DNA of 35,852 bases from Polynucleobacter meluiroseus (GTDB lineage Bacteria; Pseudomonadota; Gammaproteobacteria; Burkholderiales; Burkholderiaceae), in the NCBI GenBank assembly GCA_945867755.1, contig CAMBJN010000002.1, forward strand, positions 1-35,852, given 5' to 3'. Made by a program: the position numbers and the translations under genes. The notes under the pieces are model-generated. The model saw only the letters and a list, made by a program, of their open reading frames with translations. It searched no databases and was not told the origin of the DNA. Positions 12,091-22,517 of the stretch are shown here, piece by piece (the stretch's first letter is position 1; every line of letters starts with the position of its first letter).

Positions 12091-12632
12091 AGATTCAACC
12101 GCAACGCACCTGGATTTGGTCTAGACCAGATCGTGCCTTGGCTTTTGGATTTGGCTCAGGTCTTTCAATCAGAGCGCCTGGCACAGTTGGAACACTCTAT
12201 GCCTGGGCGTTCTATTTGCTATTTGAAATACTTTTCACCACTCACACGATTGCTTGGATCATTGCCGTAGGTGCCATTGCCGGTATTTGGATTTGCGGCA
12301 AAGTCGGTGAAGAATTGGGCGTGCCTGATCACGGTGGCATTGTTTGGGATGAGTTCATTGCCTTTTGGTTGATTCTATTCATGATCATGCCAACAGATAT
12401 TTGGGGTCAATTAGGCGCATTTTTATTGTTTCGATTTTTTGATGCAGTCAAACCAGGCCCCATCAAAACAATTGATCGCTATTTCAAAACATGGCAACCA
12501 ACGCTTGAACGCTTAGATCAACCTAAAAAAATACCTACATGGGTGGTACGTGGGTTTGGTGTGATGATTGATGATGTCGCTGCAGCCATCGCCACTCTCT
12601 TGGTGATTGCGATTTGGGTTAGAGTTTGGTGA
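12087..12632 (+). CDS. pgpA: Phosphatidylglycerophosphatase A
   Basis: 181 aa; [58 protein letters not shown] overlap with pyrF. Confidence 0.95.
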   Translation: MKIQPQRTWIWSRPDRALAFGFGSGLSIRAPGTVGTLYAWAFYLLFEILFTTHTIAWIIAVGAIAGIWICGKVGEELGVPDHGGIVWDEFIAFWLILFMIMPTDIWGQLGAFLLFRFFDAVKPGPIKTIDRYFKTWQPTLERLDQPKKIPTWVVRGFGVMIDDVAAAIATLLVIAIWVRVW

Positions 12633-13150
12633 TGAGCAGTAAAAATTCACCCCCTCAAAAATCTACTGTTGATCTTGATGACATCATTGCAACAATGGCT
12701 AAAACGCTTATAGCCAAGGGGTGGCGCCTAAGCACTGCAGAATCCTGTACAGGTGGGTTGGTATCAGCAAGCATCACAGCATTATCAGGATCTAGTGAAT
12801 GGTTTGAGCGTGGTTACATCACGTATAGCAATCAAGCCAAATCTGAAGATATTGATGTTTCACAAAACCTGATTGAACAATATGGCGCAGTCAGCGATCA
12901 AGTCGCACGCGCGATGGCGCTTGGAGCCAAACAAAACAGTGGCTCTGATATTGCCCTATCAATCACTGGAATCGCAGGGCCCACTGGTGGTAGTCCAGAA
13001 AAACCAGTTGGCACAGTTTGTTTTGCATGGGTGTTGGCCAATGATCAAATGATCAGTGAAACAAAACACTTTGAAGGCGATCGTCAGCAAATACGTCAGC
13101 AAGCTTGCAATTTTTCCTTAAGGAAGCTTCTGAGCTTAGTTATTGCTTAG
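12632..13150 (+). CDS. pncC: CinA C-terminal family / nicotinamide-nucleotide amidohydrolase
   Basis: LSTAESCTGGLVSASIT, SGSSEWFERGYITYSNQAK, SITGIAGPTGGSPEKPVGTVCFAW. ATG at 12632 overlaps the pgpA stop; the ORF track start at 12626 uses TTG. Confidence 0.9.
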   Translation: MSSKNSPPQKSTVDLDDIIATMAKTLIAKGWRLSTAESCTGGLVSASITALSGSSEWFERGYITYSNQAKSEDIDVSQNLIEQYGAVSDQVARAMALGAKQNSGSDIALSITGIAGPTGGSPEKPVGTVCFAWVLANDQMISETKHFEGDRQQIRQQACNFSLRKLLSLVIA

Positions 13151-13195
13151 TTATTACTTGGTCATTGCCTAGTTTCTACATTGCAGCAATAAAAA

Positions 13196-13891
13196 TCACT
13201 TATTCATTCGTTCCAAAATGAAATCGATCCTTGCCGGAAAATTCACCCTGGCTTTACTGCAGTATTTCACTTTGTCATAACACTTAGGGGCTGGCAAAGC
13301 GGATGCTAATGATGCAGCCTCGTCAACACTGAGTTGATCAGGCCTGACTGCAAAGTAATGTTGTGAGGCCGCCGCAACACCAAATACCCCTTCGCCCCAC
13401 TCAACACTATTGAGATAAATTTCAAATATACGATCTTTGGATAAAACCAATTCCAACATACCTGTAATGATAAATTCTTGCGCCTTGCGCACATAACTTT
13501 TTTCACCAGATAAGAATAAATTTTTTGCCAGCTGCTGCGTGATGGTTGAGCCGCCTCTTAGATGCTTGTTATTTTTTTGATTTCTATCCCAAGCATCTTT
13601 CATCGCTTGCGGCTCAAACCCTGGATGGCGATAAAAGTCACTGTCTTCACTGATGGTGATTGCGCGCTTTAAATGCTTGGGTATTTTTTCAAACTCGACC
13701 CACTCCCGCTTAATCTCGCAAGGATGAATATAAGGAATGCTCCAGCCACACAAACGATGACGCTCAGCCAATTGAAACGCCGTGACAGTGGGATTGACCC
13801 ACTGCCAAGCGACTGTCTGTAATAAGAAAAAGACTTGTAAAGCAAGAATGCTGGAAATAAAAACAATGATGAAATAACGCAAGTATTTCAT
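13196..13891 (-). CDS. mtgA: Monofunctional biosynthetic peptidoglycan transglycosylase
   Basis: 231 aa; N-terminal TM, ISEDSDFYRHPGFE, RGGSTITQQLAKNLFLS, YLNSVEWGEGVFG (GT51). Confidence 0.96.
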   Translation of the reverse strand: MKYLRYFIIVFISSILALQVFFLLQTVAWQWVNPTVTAFQLAERHRLCGWSIPYIHPCEIKREWVEFEKIPKHLKRAITISEDSDFYRHPGFEPQAMKDAWDRNQKNNKHLRGGSTITQQLAKNLFLSGEKSYVRKAQEFIITGMLELVLSKDRIFEIYLNSVEWGEGVFGVAAASQHYFAVRPDQLSVDEAASLASALPAPKCYDKVKYCSKARVNFPARIDFILERMNK

Positions 13892-13895
13892 TGAA

Positions 13896-14816
13896 TTAAT
13901 AACTGGCTCTGACGGCAGCTAGCGCACCATTGATATCTAAAGGAGTCTTTTGAAGATCCAATTTTCGCCAAGTTTCAAATGCAAGGGCAGCTTGCTCGAC
14001 CAACATACCTAAACCATCCACTACCAGAATGCCTAGGGCTTTGGCATCTTGCATAAAACATGTTTCTTTACCATAGACCATGTCATAAGCCAAAGTATCA
14101 GGATGAACGATGGCCCGCAAAACATCTTTGGAAATTGGTGACACATCGCTCAAGCCAGCGGCTGTTGCATTGATGATCAAATCATATGAGGCAGGATGAG
14201 TTTGGGGATCAGTAAGCGCAGTTAAAGACATCACCTTTAAAGTCATTTTGGCTTTAGATGCCAGCTCTGAAAATTGCTGTACCAATGCTTCGGCTTTTTC
14301 ATGGGTGCGATTAGCAATGCTGATGCTTGCAACACCAGCGCCGATCAACGGCTCGATCACTCCTTGAGCTGCACCACCGGCACCCAAGAGCAACACGCTG
14401 ATGCCACTCAAAGACGCGTCTCGCTCTTTAAGTAAGCGTCGCAAGTCTCGCGTCAACCCTTCACCATCAGAGTTGTCACACCACCACTGACCATTTTCGA
14501 CCCACAACATATTTGCAGCTTTTGCAGACTGTGCACGCAGCGTCTTATGTTGAGCCAATTCATAGGCCTGTAATTTGAATGGGATCGTCACATTCAACCC
14601 CTTGCCCCCACACTCAAAAAACTCCAAGGTTGTTTTCTTAAACTCATTGAGCTCTGAAAAGATTCGACCGTAATGAATTGCCTGATTGGTTTGGTTAGCA
14701 AAAATCTCATGAATCAAGGGTGACTTGCTGTGCGCAATAGGATTCCCAATCACGGCGTAGACATCTTTGCCTGGGTAATCCTTGGGGTTCACTTGGTCAG
14801 TCATCGCTTGGCTCAT
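13896..14816 (-). CDS. aroE: Shikimate dehydrogenase
   Basis: 306 aa; VIGNPIAHSKSPLIHEIF, GGKGLNVTIPFK, LLLGAGGAAQGVIEPL, NATAAGL. Confidence 0.96.
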   Translation of the reverse strand: MSQAMTDQVNPKDYPGKDVYAVIGNPIAHSKSPLIHEIFANQTNQAIHYGRIFSELNEFKKTTLEFFECGGKGLNVTIPFKLQAYELAQHKTLRAQSAKAANMLWVENGQWWCDNSDGEGLTRDLRRLLKERDASLSGISVLLLGAGGAAQGVIEPLIGAGVASISIANRTHEKAEALVQQFSELASKAKMTLKVMSLTALTDPQTHPASYDLIINATAAGLSDVSPISKDVLRAIVHPDTLAYDMVYGKETCFMQDAKALGILVVDGLGMLVEQAALAFETWRKLDLQKTPLDINGALAAVRASY

Positions 14817-14842
14817 GGTGTTTATCTGTTTGAATCAGTGTA

Positions 14843-15691
14843 TCAATTTTTCAAATCTAACTTTAGCTCACCACCATCTCTGGTGAAGTCAAAGGTTGAC
14901 ACCCAATCTAAAATATCAATTTGCTGTCTCATCGCATCTGTGAATCGCCCAAAAGGCGCAGCAGAACGAATGATGGCAATGGCTTGACGATCTAATTCTT
15001 GATTACCAGAAGACTTCATCACCGTGACGCCCTCTTTACTTAGTCTGCCACGCTGATCAATACTGACCATCAACACCAAACTACCGTACAAAGCTCTACC
15101 CCCAACCCTTGGAAAGTGAGTGGTGCCGTGCGCTTCAATTTGACGACGCATGGCATCGTAATACTGCGCAAATACCACCGACTTCGCACTGGTTGCTGTC
15201 ACCGCAGTGCGTCTTGGTTGCTGACCTTGTTTTTGTAAACGCTTTGCCAACTCTGCTTCAAGTGGATCAGCCTCTGATGCAGCCAAAGAACTTTTGCCTT
15301 GTAAGGTACTTGCTTGATTTTCTCGTCCAGCATTGATTTGCGACAGTAATCGTTTTTGATCCGCCTGTATCTTTTCAAGCTGCTCAGCCAACTTAGGATC
15401 GGCACGGCGCAGAGCACTTGCTTGGCCTTCTGTTAATTCACCACCCCCATTTAAATTAACTTGAGCCAATCGCTTTGGATTGATGGGTGCTGTTGGACTG
15501 CTGGCATTTACCAAGACCACACTCAATGGGGTTTTTAAGCGTCGCTCTTGCTCGGATTCGGCGTGCCATTTGAACGCCAATAGAACTGCATGCAATACCA
15601 ATGAAGCAAGCAGGGCATACACCATTGGCTTTTTCCAATTTTGCCAATCAATAGTAAAAAACTTATTCAGCGGTACTTGGCTTGACATCAT
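14843..15691 (-). CDS. TonB-like energy transducer family protein
   Basis: N-terminal TM (MVYALLASLVLHAVLLAF), coiled linker, C-terminal TonB-like SLVLMVSIDQRGRLSKEGVTVMKSSGNQELDRQAIAIIRSAAPFGRF; start overlaps the 3' end of the RNB gene. Confidence 0.85.
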   Translation of the reverse strand: MMSSQVPLNKFFTIDWQNWKKPMVYALLASLVLHAVLLAFKWHAESEQERRLKTPLSVVLVNASSPTAPINPKRLAQVNLNGGGELTEGQASALRRADPKLAEQLEKIQADQKRLLSQINAGRENQASTLQGKSSLAASEADPLEAELAKRLQKQGQQPRRTAVTATSAKSVVFAQYYDAMRRQIEAHGTTHFPRVGGRALYGSLVLMVSIDQRGRLSKEGVTVMKSSGNQELDRQAIAIIRSAAPFGRFTDAMRQQIDILDWVSTFDFTRDGGELKLDLKN

Positions 15692-17774
15692 TTTCAGGAA
15701 CCGCTTCTAGTGAATCAGTATCTTGTGGATTGTTTGAATCTTCGAATTCATCTAATTCTTCCAATTCTTGATTGCCAATTGAATCAGATTGTATTAAACC
15801 CAAATAACGCACACTTGCAACAAGGGTCAAGAAATCAATATCCACCACTTCAACTTCAGCTCTGGCGCCTCTTGCTTGTTCCGCTAATTCCGGAATACTC
15901 AAACGCAAAGGAATTTCTTCAATCCGTGCCTGCCCTTCTTTGAGATGTCTGACGACACCCCTCCAAGGTAAACCTTTTTGTTTTAAATACTGTAAACACC
16001 AATAACTTTCCATTTGATTTTGATGTTCAGCATAAGCCGCATAGGTTCCATCAAAATCTGCTGCAATCGCCATCAAATCGGCATCCTTTGGCTTGAAGGG
16101 TGCAACTAACTTGGCAGTCACGCCATGTTGTGCCATGGCAATCAATTGCCACTGATTCACCAAATCAACATATCGTCTTAACGGTGAGGTGCACCAAGCG
16201 TAGTTTTCAACCCCTAAGCCTTCATGCGGCCCAGGCATTGTTTGCATGCGTGTGCGCTGGGGACCCCAGCCTTTTTGCGCACGATAAATTCCAGGCACAC
16301 TGTGGCTGGCCAATTGATTGCCCCACGTGCTATTGCAATAAATCATCCATTCAGCAACGATCGAATCCAGTACTGAACCTCGCCCACGAGCAGTGATTTC
16401 AACCACACCATCAGTGACCTTGAAATTAAAGTCACGAGGCAAGGCTTGCGGATCAGGTAAACCCAAGGACTCTTCCCTTAGGCCATTCATCACACGCTGC
16501 TCTTGACGCTTAGCGTGCAACTGCTTTGCAGACTGCCAAAGAATGTTCAACTCAGCTTGGTAAGGAATCGATGCAGTATTTTTTTCATCAAGCAACGATT
16601 CTTCAGTGACCAAATGCTCTAAATCATCCAAACGAAGATTTGATGCCATGAGCACCCTCTCAACCTTGGTGACCGGTGCATGCTCACCCTCTAAGATTGG
16701 AAGGCCCTCACTGTTCAAAGTGACATACAAAGACACAGCGGGTCTTAAAGGCAAATCAAGCGACGTTGCCTCTGCAGCGTGTAAAGAAAATACTTCAATC
16801 ACTTCATCTGGCAACATGGTAATCTTGCCGCCAGGGAAATAGACCGTTGATAATCTTTTTCGACCAACCTCATCCAAGGCACTGCCTCGATGGATTGCTA
16901 AAGCTGGTGCAGCAATGTGAACGCCAACGCGATGACATTGACCAAGACCTTCAATTTCAATACTACTCACAGAAAACGCATCATCAATTTCTGTGGTACT
17001 GGCATCATCAATTGAAAAAGCTTTGACGTTAGCCGCGGGCAGCTTTAAAAGCGCCTCCTCCCAAGCCGACTGCTCATTCGCCTCCAATTGCACTTGAAAG
17101 CCAACGCCTTTAGGAAAATGTTCCCTTAGGAACTTACCTTCGTGATAAGCCAAAGCAGAACTCAAAACACCACAAGTTAAAAATAACTCAGGTATTCCAC
17201 CTTTTAAAGTCTGCGCGGCACTTGCAACAGCTTTATAAGCCGTTGTATTTTTATCAGGATTGAATAAAAGAGTATTGACCAGCGGTGCGATCTCTTCAGG
17301 CAACTGACCAAGCTTTAATTGTTCTTCCCATGACTCTTGTTTGATCAGCTCAGCTTTTTTTCTTTCAACCGCTAAAATTGCTGCCTTCAACTGATCTTCT
17401 GGTGCACGCATGAACTGACCACGACCCTTGCGTCGAAAATAAATCGGTGCGCCCTGCAAGGCCATGGCCAAACTGATTTTTTCAATAGCACTGGGTGTCT
17501 CGCCAAAATATTCTTTCGCTAAATCAGCAAAAAAGAACTCATCTGCTCCAGCACATTCCCACAAAAAATCTAAATCAATTTCTTCAGCTTGCTTTTTGGC
17601 TGATGCCAATAACTCTTCTGGTTTGGGGTCCTCAAAACGCAACCAAACATCTTTGGCTTTTAGCTTGCTGCGTTTACCTCCCAAAGTTTCAACAGCTAAA
17701 GACTCACCCTCTGTGGCTTGCACCATCAGGGTGGCAATTTTTATGTCGCCGCCATCTTCATGCAACAAACGCAT
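15663..17774 (-). CDS. RNB-domain (RNase II/R family) ribonuclease
   Basis: 703 aa; AFSIDDASTTEIDDAFSV and VGVHIAAPALAIHRGSALDEVGRKRLSTVYFPGGKITMLP are RNB signatures; YAWCTSPLRRYVDLVNQWQL. Confidence 0.92.
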   Translation of the reverse strand: MRLLHEDGGDIKIATLMVQATEGESLAVETLGGKRSKLKAKDVWLRFEDPKPEELLASAKKQAEEIDLDFLWECAGADEFFFADLAKEYFGETPSAIEKISLAMALQGAPIYFRRKGRGQFMRAPEDQLKAAILAVERKKAELIKQESWEEQLKLGQLPEEIAPLVNTLLFNPDKNTTAYKAVASAAQTLKGGIPELFLTCGVLSSALAYHEGKFLREHFPKGVGFQVQLEANEQSAWEEALLKLPAANVKAFSIDDASTTEIDDAFSVSSIEIEGLGQCHRVGVHIAAPALAIHRGSALDEVGRKRLSTVYFPGGKITMLPDEVIEVFSLHAAEATSLDLPLRPAVSLYVTLNSEGLPILEGEHAPVTKVERVLMASNLRLDDLEHLVTEESLLDEKNTASIPYQAELNILWQSAKQLHAKRQEQRVMNGLREESLGLPDPQALPRDFNFKVTDGVVEITARGRGSVLDSIVAEWMIYCNSTWGNQLASHSVPGIYRAQKGWGPQRTRMQTMPGPHEGLGVENYAWCTSPLRRYVDLVNQWQLIAMAQHGVTAKLVAPFKPKDADLMAIAADFDGTYAAYAEHQNQMESYWCLQYLKQKGLPWRGVVRHLKEGQARIEEIPLRLSIPELAEQARGARAEVEVVDIDFLTLVASVRYLGLIQSDSIGNQELEELDEFEDSNNPQDTDSLEAVPENDVKPSTAE

Positions 17775-18532
17775 TAAAGAGATATCCCGCCACTGGCCTC
17801 TAAAGCGATGCCATTGATATAACTAGATTCATCGCTGGCCAAGAAAGCGTAAACATTGGCCAACTCTTCAGGTTGACCTAAGCGGCGCAACCATGAGCGA
17901 TCTTTCATCCCCTTTAAAACATCCTCAGGCATAGAAGTCAAAATATTGGTTTCTATAAACCCAGGACAAACAGCATTTACGCGGATACCTTTAGGTCCTA
18001 ATTCTCTGGCCCAAGTGGTTGTGAAGCCAATCACACCATATTTGCTGGCTGCATAATTTGTCTGACCAAAGTTGCCATACAAACCAACCACGCTTGATGC
18101 GCTCACAATTGAACCGCACCCTGCTTTGAGCATATGAGGGACAACCGCTTGCGTGCAATTAAATACGCCCTTGAGATTGACATCAATCACGGCATCAAAT
18201 TGCTCTTCCGTCATATTGACTAACCGTGCATCTTTGGTGATGCCAGCATTGTTTATCAAAACATCAATTCGGCCATGACGATCCATCACTGCTGCCACAA
18301 CCTCGTCAATATTTTTGCGATTCGTGACATTCATCACAAAGCCATCCGCCTGACCACCGGCTGATTTAAGTTGATTAACAGCGGCTTGAACCTGTGTATC
18401 GTTCATGTCACAAATAATAGAAATGCCACCTTCATCACAAAACTTTTGCGCAGTAGCAAAACCAATGCCATTCGCACTGCCAGTGATGATGCAAACTTTA
18501 TTCTCTAAACGCTTGGCCATATTTTTAGTCAT
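17774..18532 (-). CDS. SDR-family oxidoreductase, FabG-like 3-oxoacyl-ACP reductase
   Basis: 252 aa; [11 protein letters not shown] (TGxxxGxG-like), NNAG, S...YAASKYG catalytic motif, NVNLKGVFN. Stop overlaps the start of the RNB gene (TAATG). Confidence 0.9.
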   Translation of the reverse strand: MTKNMAKRLENKVCIITGSANGIGFATAQKFCDEGGISIICDMNDTQVQAAVNQLKSAGGQADGFVMNVTNRKNIDEVVAAVMDRHGRIDVLINNAGITKDARLVNMTEEQFDAVIDVNLKGVFNCTQAVVPHMLKAGCGSIVSASSVVGLYGNFGQTNYAASKYGVIGFTTTWARELGPKGIRVNAVCPGFIETNILTSMPEDVLKGMKDRSWLRRLGQPEELANVYAFLASDESSYINGIALEASGGISL

Positions 18533-18592
18533 TTTTTTACCTTCTTAAATTCAGTCAAACAAAGAATGAATCTCCACCCAAGAAAAATTTTC

Positions 18593-20011
18593 TTATTTTA
18601 ATAACTCTAAAAGCTTGCGATGCACACCACCAAAACCACCATTGCTCATCACCAAAATATGGTCTCCAGGTTTTGCTGATTGCTTCACTGCTGCCATGAG
18701 AAGATTTAAATCATCAAACGCTTGAGCTTTTTCTCCTAATGGAGCCAAAGACTCTTTCAAATCCCACCCCAAAGCATCTTTACCAGTTGCCGAGCCGTAA
18801 CCAAAAACCAAATCAGCATCTTGCAAACTATTGGGTAACTGGCTTTTCATCACACCCAACTTCATCGTATTAGAGCGTGGTTCTAATACGGCCAAAATAC
18901 GAGTATTGGCATCACGTCCCACTCGACGTCGCAAGCCTTCAACCGTGGTGGTGATCGCCGTTGGATGGTGCGCAAAATCATCGTAAATCGTGATGCCATT
19001 GACTCGCCCAACCATTTCCATTCGGCGTTTCACATTCTTAAATGTGCCTAAAGATTTGGCGGCATCTTGCGTAGAAATACCCACATGATGGGCAGCAGCG
19101 ATCGCAGCCAAGGCATTCAATTGATTATGTCGACCAGTGACAGATGCGTCTTCGTCCCAAGAAACCTCGGCCACATGCTTGCCTTGGTAAATCACTTTGA
19201 AGCCATCTTTGACTGTATCAACCAAAGACCAATCTTCAGGTTTGATCGATTGATTCGGCAAACTAAATCGCTCAAGACTTGACCAACATCCGCGCTGTAC
19301 CACTCGCTCTAAACTTTGCTCAGTACCATTCACAATCAAACGACCCGCAGCTGGAACCGTTCGAACCAAATGATGAAATTGGGTTTCAATGGCAGTGATA
19401 TCAGCAAAGATATCCGCATGATCAAACTCCAAATTATTCAAAATAGCTGTGCGTGGTCTGTAATGAACAAATTTGCTGCGCTTATCAAAAAATGCCGTGT
19501 CATATTCATCAGCCTCAATCACAAAGTAATGAGGTGCATCCGCTTTATTCCCCGTTTTTTTACCCAAACGAGCAGACACATCAAAGTTGTTTGGCACTCC
19601 ACCAATCAAATAACCAGGTTCCAATCCATTCGCTTGCAAAATCCATGTGAGCATCGCCGTGGTGGTGGTTTTTCCATGAGTTCCTGCAACGGCTAAAACA
19701 TGTTTTCCTTGCAAAACCTGTTCGCCCAGCCATTGAGGGCCAGATTGGTAAGGTAAGCCTTGATCCAAAATAGCTTCCATCAAAGGGTTGCCACGAGAAA
19801 CCACGTTACCGATTATGAATAAGTCGGGCTTTAAAGCAATTTGATCTGAAGAAAAGCCTTCGATCAGTTCAATGCCTTGAGCCTCGAGTTGAGTGCTCAT
19901 GGGTGGATAAACATTGGCGTCACAACCGGTCACTCGGTGACCTGCTTGACGAGCGATGGCGGCAATACCGCCCATAAAAGTACCGCAAATACCTAAGATA
20001 TGAAGATGCAT
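18593..20011 (-). CDS. mpl: UDP-N-acetylmuramate:L-alanyl-gamma-D-glutamyl-meso-diaminopimelate ligase
   Basis: 472 aa; MHLHILGICGTFMGGIAAIARQAGHRVTGCDANVYPPMSTQLE; AGTHGKTTTTAMLTWIL; DDFAHHPTAI. Confidence 0.96.
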   Translation of the reverse strand: MHLHILGICGTFMGGIAAIARQAGHRVTGCDANVYPPMSTQLEAQGIELIEGFSSDQIALKPDLFIIGNVVSRGNPLMEAILDQGLPYQSGPQWLGEQVLQGKHVLAVAGTHGKTTTTAMLTWILQANGLEPGYLIGGVPNNFDVSARLGKKTGNKADAPHYFVIEADEYDTAFFDKRSKFVHYRPRTAILNNLEFDHADIFADITAIETQFHHLVRTVPAAGRLIVNGTEQSLERVVQRGCWSSLERFSLPNQSIKPEDWSLVDTVKDGFKVIYQGKHVAEVSWDEDASVTGRHNQLNALAAIAAAHHVGISTQDAAKSLGTFKNVKRRMEMVGRVNGITIYDDFAHHPTAITTTVEGLRRRVGRDANTRILAVLEPRSNTMKLGVMKSQLPNSLQDADLVFGYGSATGKDALGWDLKESLAPLGEKAQAFDDLNLLMAAVKQSAKPGDHILVMSNGGFGGVHRKLLELLK

Positions 20012-20075
20012 GCCAAGATTTTATCCAAACATCCGTGCAAAATAAGGTAATTCATTGAAAAACGGAAAGAAAAAC

Positions 20076-20615
20076 ATGAATAAACGCCAATGGGGTTTGA
20101 TCTTGATTGCTGGAGCACTCGCCGCTGTTTTGGGCATGGGTTTGTCGAGCTATAAATACAGAGTCGAAAAAGCCAGCGATACCGCTATCGAAGAATTGCT
20201 CACCAGAGAATTACGCTCTCCGGACGGGAAAATTCATCAAACATCTGATTGGCGAGGAAAGATCCTCATCATCAATTACTGGGCATCGTGGTGCCCACCC
20301 TGTGTTGAAGAAATGCCAGAATTGGTTAGATCACAGACCAAATATGCCGCTAAAAATGTACTATTTGTCGGTATTGGAGTCGATTCACCATCTAACATAC
20401 GTGAATTTCTTGAAAAAACACCGGTCAACTACCCCATTGTTTTAGGTGGCTTAGATGGCGCAACTTGGGCAAAAAACATGGGAAATCCCAGTTCTGGCCT
20501 GCCTTTTACTCTGATGGTTGACCGCAAAGGGGCCATTACTAAGACCAAACTAGGCAAAATAAGCGAAGATGAGCTAAGTTCATGGATAGATAACGCTATA
20601 ATCGCTTCTCAGTAA
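20076..20615 (+). CDS. TlpA/ResA-family thiol-disulfide reductase, membrane anchored
   Basis: N-terminal [21 protein letters not shown] thioredoxin-fold CxxC; ATG at 20076 preferred over TTG at 20055. Confidence 0.9.
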   Translation: MNKRQWGLILIAGALAAVLGMGLSSYKYRVEKASDTAIEELLTRELRSPDGKIHQTSDWRGKILIINYWASWCPPCVEEMPELVRSQTKYAAKNVLFVGIGVDSPSNIREFLEKTPVNYPIVLGGLDGATWAKNMGNPSSGLPFTLMVDRKGAITKTKLGKISEDELSSWIDNAIIASQ

Positions 20616-20635
20616 AAAATTACAGGAAGGGCATC

Positions 20636-21097
20636 ATGGATTTACGAAAACTCAAGACTTTGATCGATTTAGTAGCCGAATCTGGTGTTTCAGAATTAGA
20701 AGTAACAGAAGGTGAAGACAAAGTCCGAATCGTTAAAAATCCAGCCCCAATTGCAGCACCAGCCCAACAATTTTATGCAGCAGCGCCAGCAGCTGCTCCA
20801 GCTCCAACCCCAACTTCTGCAGCAGCGGCACCTACAGCAGAAGCTGCGCCAGCAGAACCTACCGGTCATGCTGTTAAATCTCCGATGGTTGGCACCTTCT
20901 ACCGCTCTCCAACACCAGGTGCTGATTCTTTTGTGAAGATTGGCGACACAGTCAAAGAAGGTCAAACACTTTGCATCATCGAAGCGATGAAGTTATTGAA
21001 CGAAATTGAATCTGATAAATCAGGTGTCGTTAAAGAAATTTTGTGTGAGAACGGCCAAGGCATTGAATTTGGTCAGGCTCTATTCATTATTGGCTAA
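20636..21097 (+). CDS. accB: Acetyl-CoA carboxylase biotin carboxyl carrier protein
   Basis: 153 aa; [23 protein letters not shown], Ala/Pro linker, biotinylation motif [10 protein letters not shown]. Confidence 0.98.
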   Translation: MDLRKLKTLIDLVAESGVSELEVTEGEDKVRIVKNPAPIAAPAQQFYAAAPAAAPAPTPTSAAAAPTAEAAPAEPTGHAVKSPMVGTFYRSPTPGADSFVKIGDTVKEGQTLCIIEAMKLLNEIESDKSGVVKEILCENGQGIEFGQALFIIG

Positions 21098-21126
21098 TTC
21101 AAGCTAAAGCTCACAAAGGTTACCCA

Positions 21127-22497
21127 ATGTTTGAAAAGATTCTTATCGCCAACCGTGGCGAAATCGCACTTCGTATTCAAAGGGCCTGTCGCGAGATGGG
21201 CATCAAAACCGTGGTTGTCTTCTCAGAAGCCGATCGCGACGCCAAGTACGTCAAATTAGCTGATGAAGCAGTTTGTATTGGCCCAGCACCTTCGGCCCTG
21301 AGCTATCTGAACATGCCAGCGATCATTTCTGCAGCTGAAGTGACTGATGCGCAAGCGATTCATCCTGGTTACGGCTTCTTATCTGAAAATGCAGACTTTG
21401 CTGAGCGCGTTGAACAGTCTGGTTTTGTGTTCATTGGGCCAACTGCCGAATCTATTCGCTTGATGGGTGACAAAGTATCCGCCAAGCAAGCCATGATTCG
21501 CTCAGGTGTGCCATGCGTTCCAGGCTCAGAAGGCGCTTTGCCTGACAACCCAAAAGAAATTTTGGCCACCGCTAAAAAAGTTGGTTATCCAGTCATCATT
21601 AAAGCAGCGGGGGGTGGTGGTGGACGAGGCATGCGCGTGGTGCACACCGAAGCGCACTTGATCAATGCGGTCAATATGACTCGAGAAGAAGCCGGACGAG
21701 CTTTTGGCAACCCCGAAGTCTATATGGAGAAGTTCCTAGAGAATCCTCGCCACGTAGAAATTCAGATTTTGGCTGACACTTATAAAAATGCGGTGTACTT
21801 GGGTGAGCGCGATTGCTCCATGCAACGTCGTCACCAAAAGGTCATTGAAGAAGCTCCAGCCCCTGGCATTGATCGTCGTTTGATTGCAAAAATTGGTGAG
21901 CGTTGCGCTGAGGCCTGTCGAAAAATTGGCTATCGTGGTGCTGGTACTTTTGAGTTTTTATACGAAAACGACGAGTTCTACTTCATCGAGATGAATACCC
22001 GCATTCAGGTTGAGCATCCTGTCACCGAATTGATTACTGGCATTGATCTGGTTCAGCAACAAATTCGCATCGCATTTGGCGAAAAGCTACCTTTCCGTCA
22101 AAAAGACATTGAATTCAGAGGTCATGCCATTGAATGTCGTATCAATGCCGAAGATCCTGTGAAGTTCATGCCAAGCCCAGGCCGTATTCAATCTTGGCAC
22201 ATGCCAGGTGGTCCTGGCATTCGCGTTGACTCACATGCTTACGCCGGTTACTTTGTTCCGCCAACCTATGACTCAATGATTGGCAAATTGATCGCCTATG
22301 GCGCTACCCGCGAACAAGCCATTCGCCGCATGCGGATCGCCTTGTCTGAAGTAGCGATTGATGGCATTTTGACTAACATTCCATTACATCGCGAACTGAT
22401 GCTAGACCCAAAGTTTGAACAAGGTGGTACAAGCATTCACTACCTAGAGCACAAACTTGAGGAGCAAGCAGCTTCACGTCGTGGTAACACGAAGTAA
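21127..22497 (+). CDS. accC: Acetyl-CoA carboxylase, biotin carboxylase subunit
   Basis: 456 aa; [53 protein letters not shown]. Confidence 0.98.
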   Translation: MFEKILIANRGEIALRIQRACREMGIKTVVVFSEADRDAKYVKLADEAVCIGPAPSALSYLNMPAIISAAEVTDAQAIHPGYGFLSENADFAERVEQSGFVFIGPTAESIRLMGDKVSAKQAMIRSGVPCVPGSEGALPDNPKEILATAKKVGYPVIIKAAGGGGGRGMRVVHTEAHLINAVNMTREEAGRAFGNPEVYMEKFLENPRHVEIQILADTYKNAVYLGERDCSMQRRHQKVIEEAPAPGIDRRLIAKIGERCAEACRKIGYRGAGTFEFLYENDEFYFIEMNTRIQVEHPVTELITGIDLVQQQIRIAFGEKLPFRQKDIEFRGHAIECRINAEDPVKFMPSPGRIQSWHMPGGPGIRVDSHAYAGYFVPPTYDSMIGKLIAYGATREQAIRRMRIALSEVAIDGILTNIPLHRELMLDPKFEQGGTSIHYLEHKLEEQAASRRGNTK

Positions 22498-22517
22498 TTG
22501 ATAGCCATCATTCATCC

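Noticed and set aside
20696-20965. Cys/Trp-rich 89-aa ORF antisense to accB
   Set aside because: Artefact of the reverse complement of the Ala/Pro/Gln codon-rich AccB linker.
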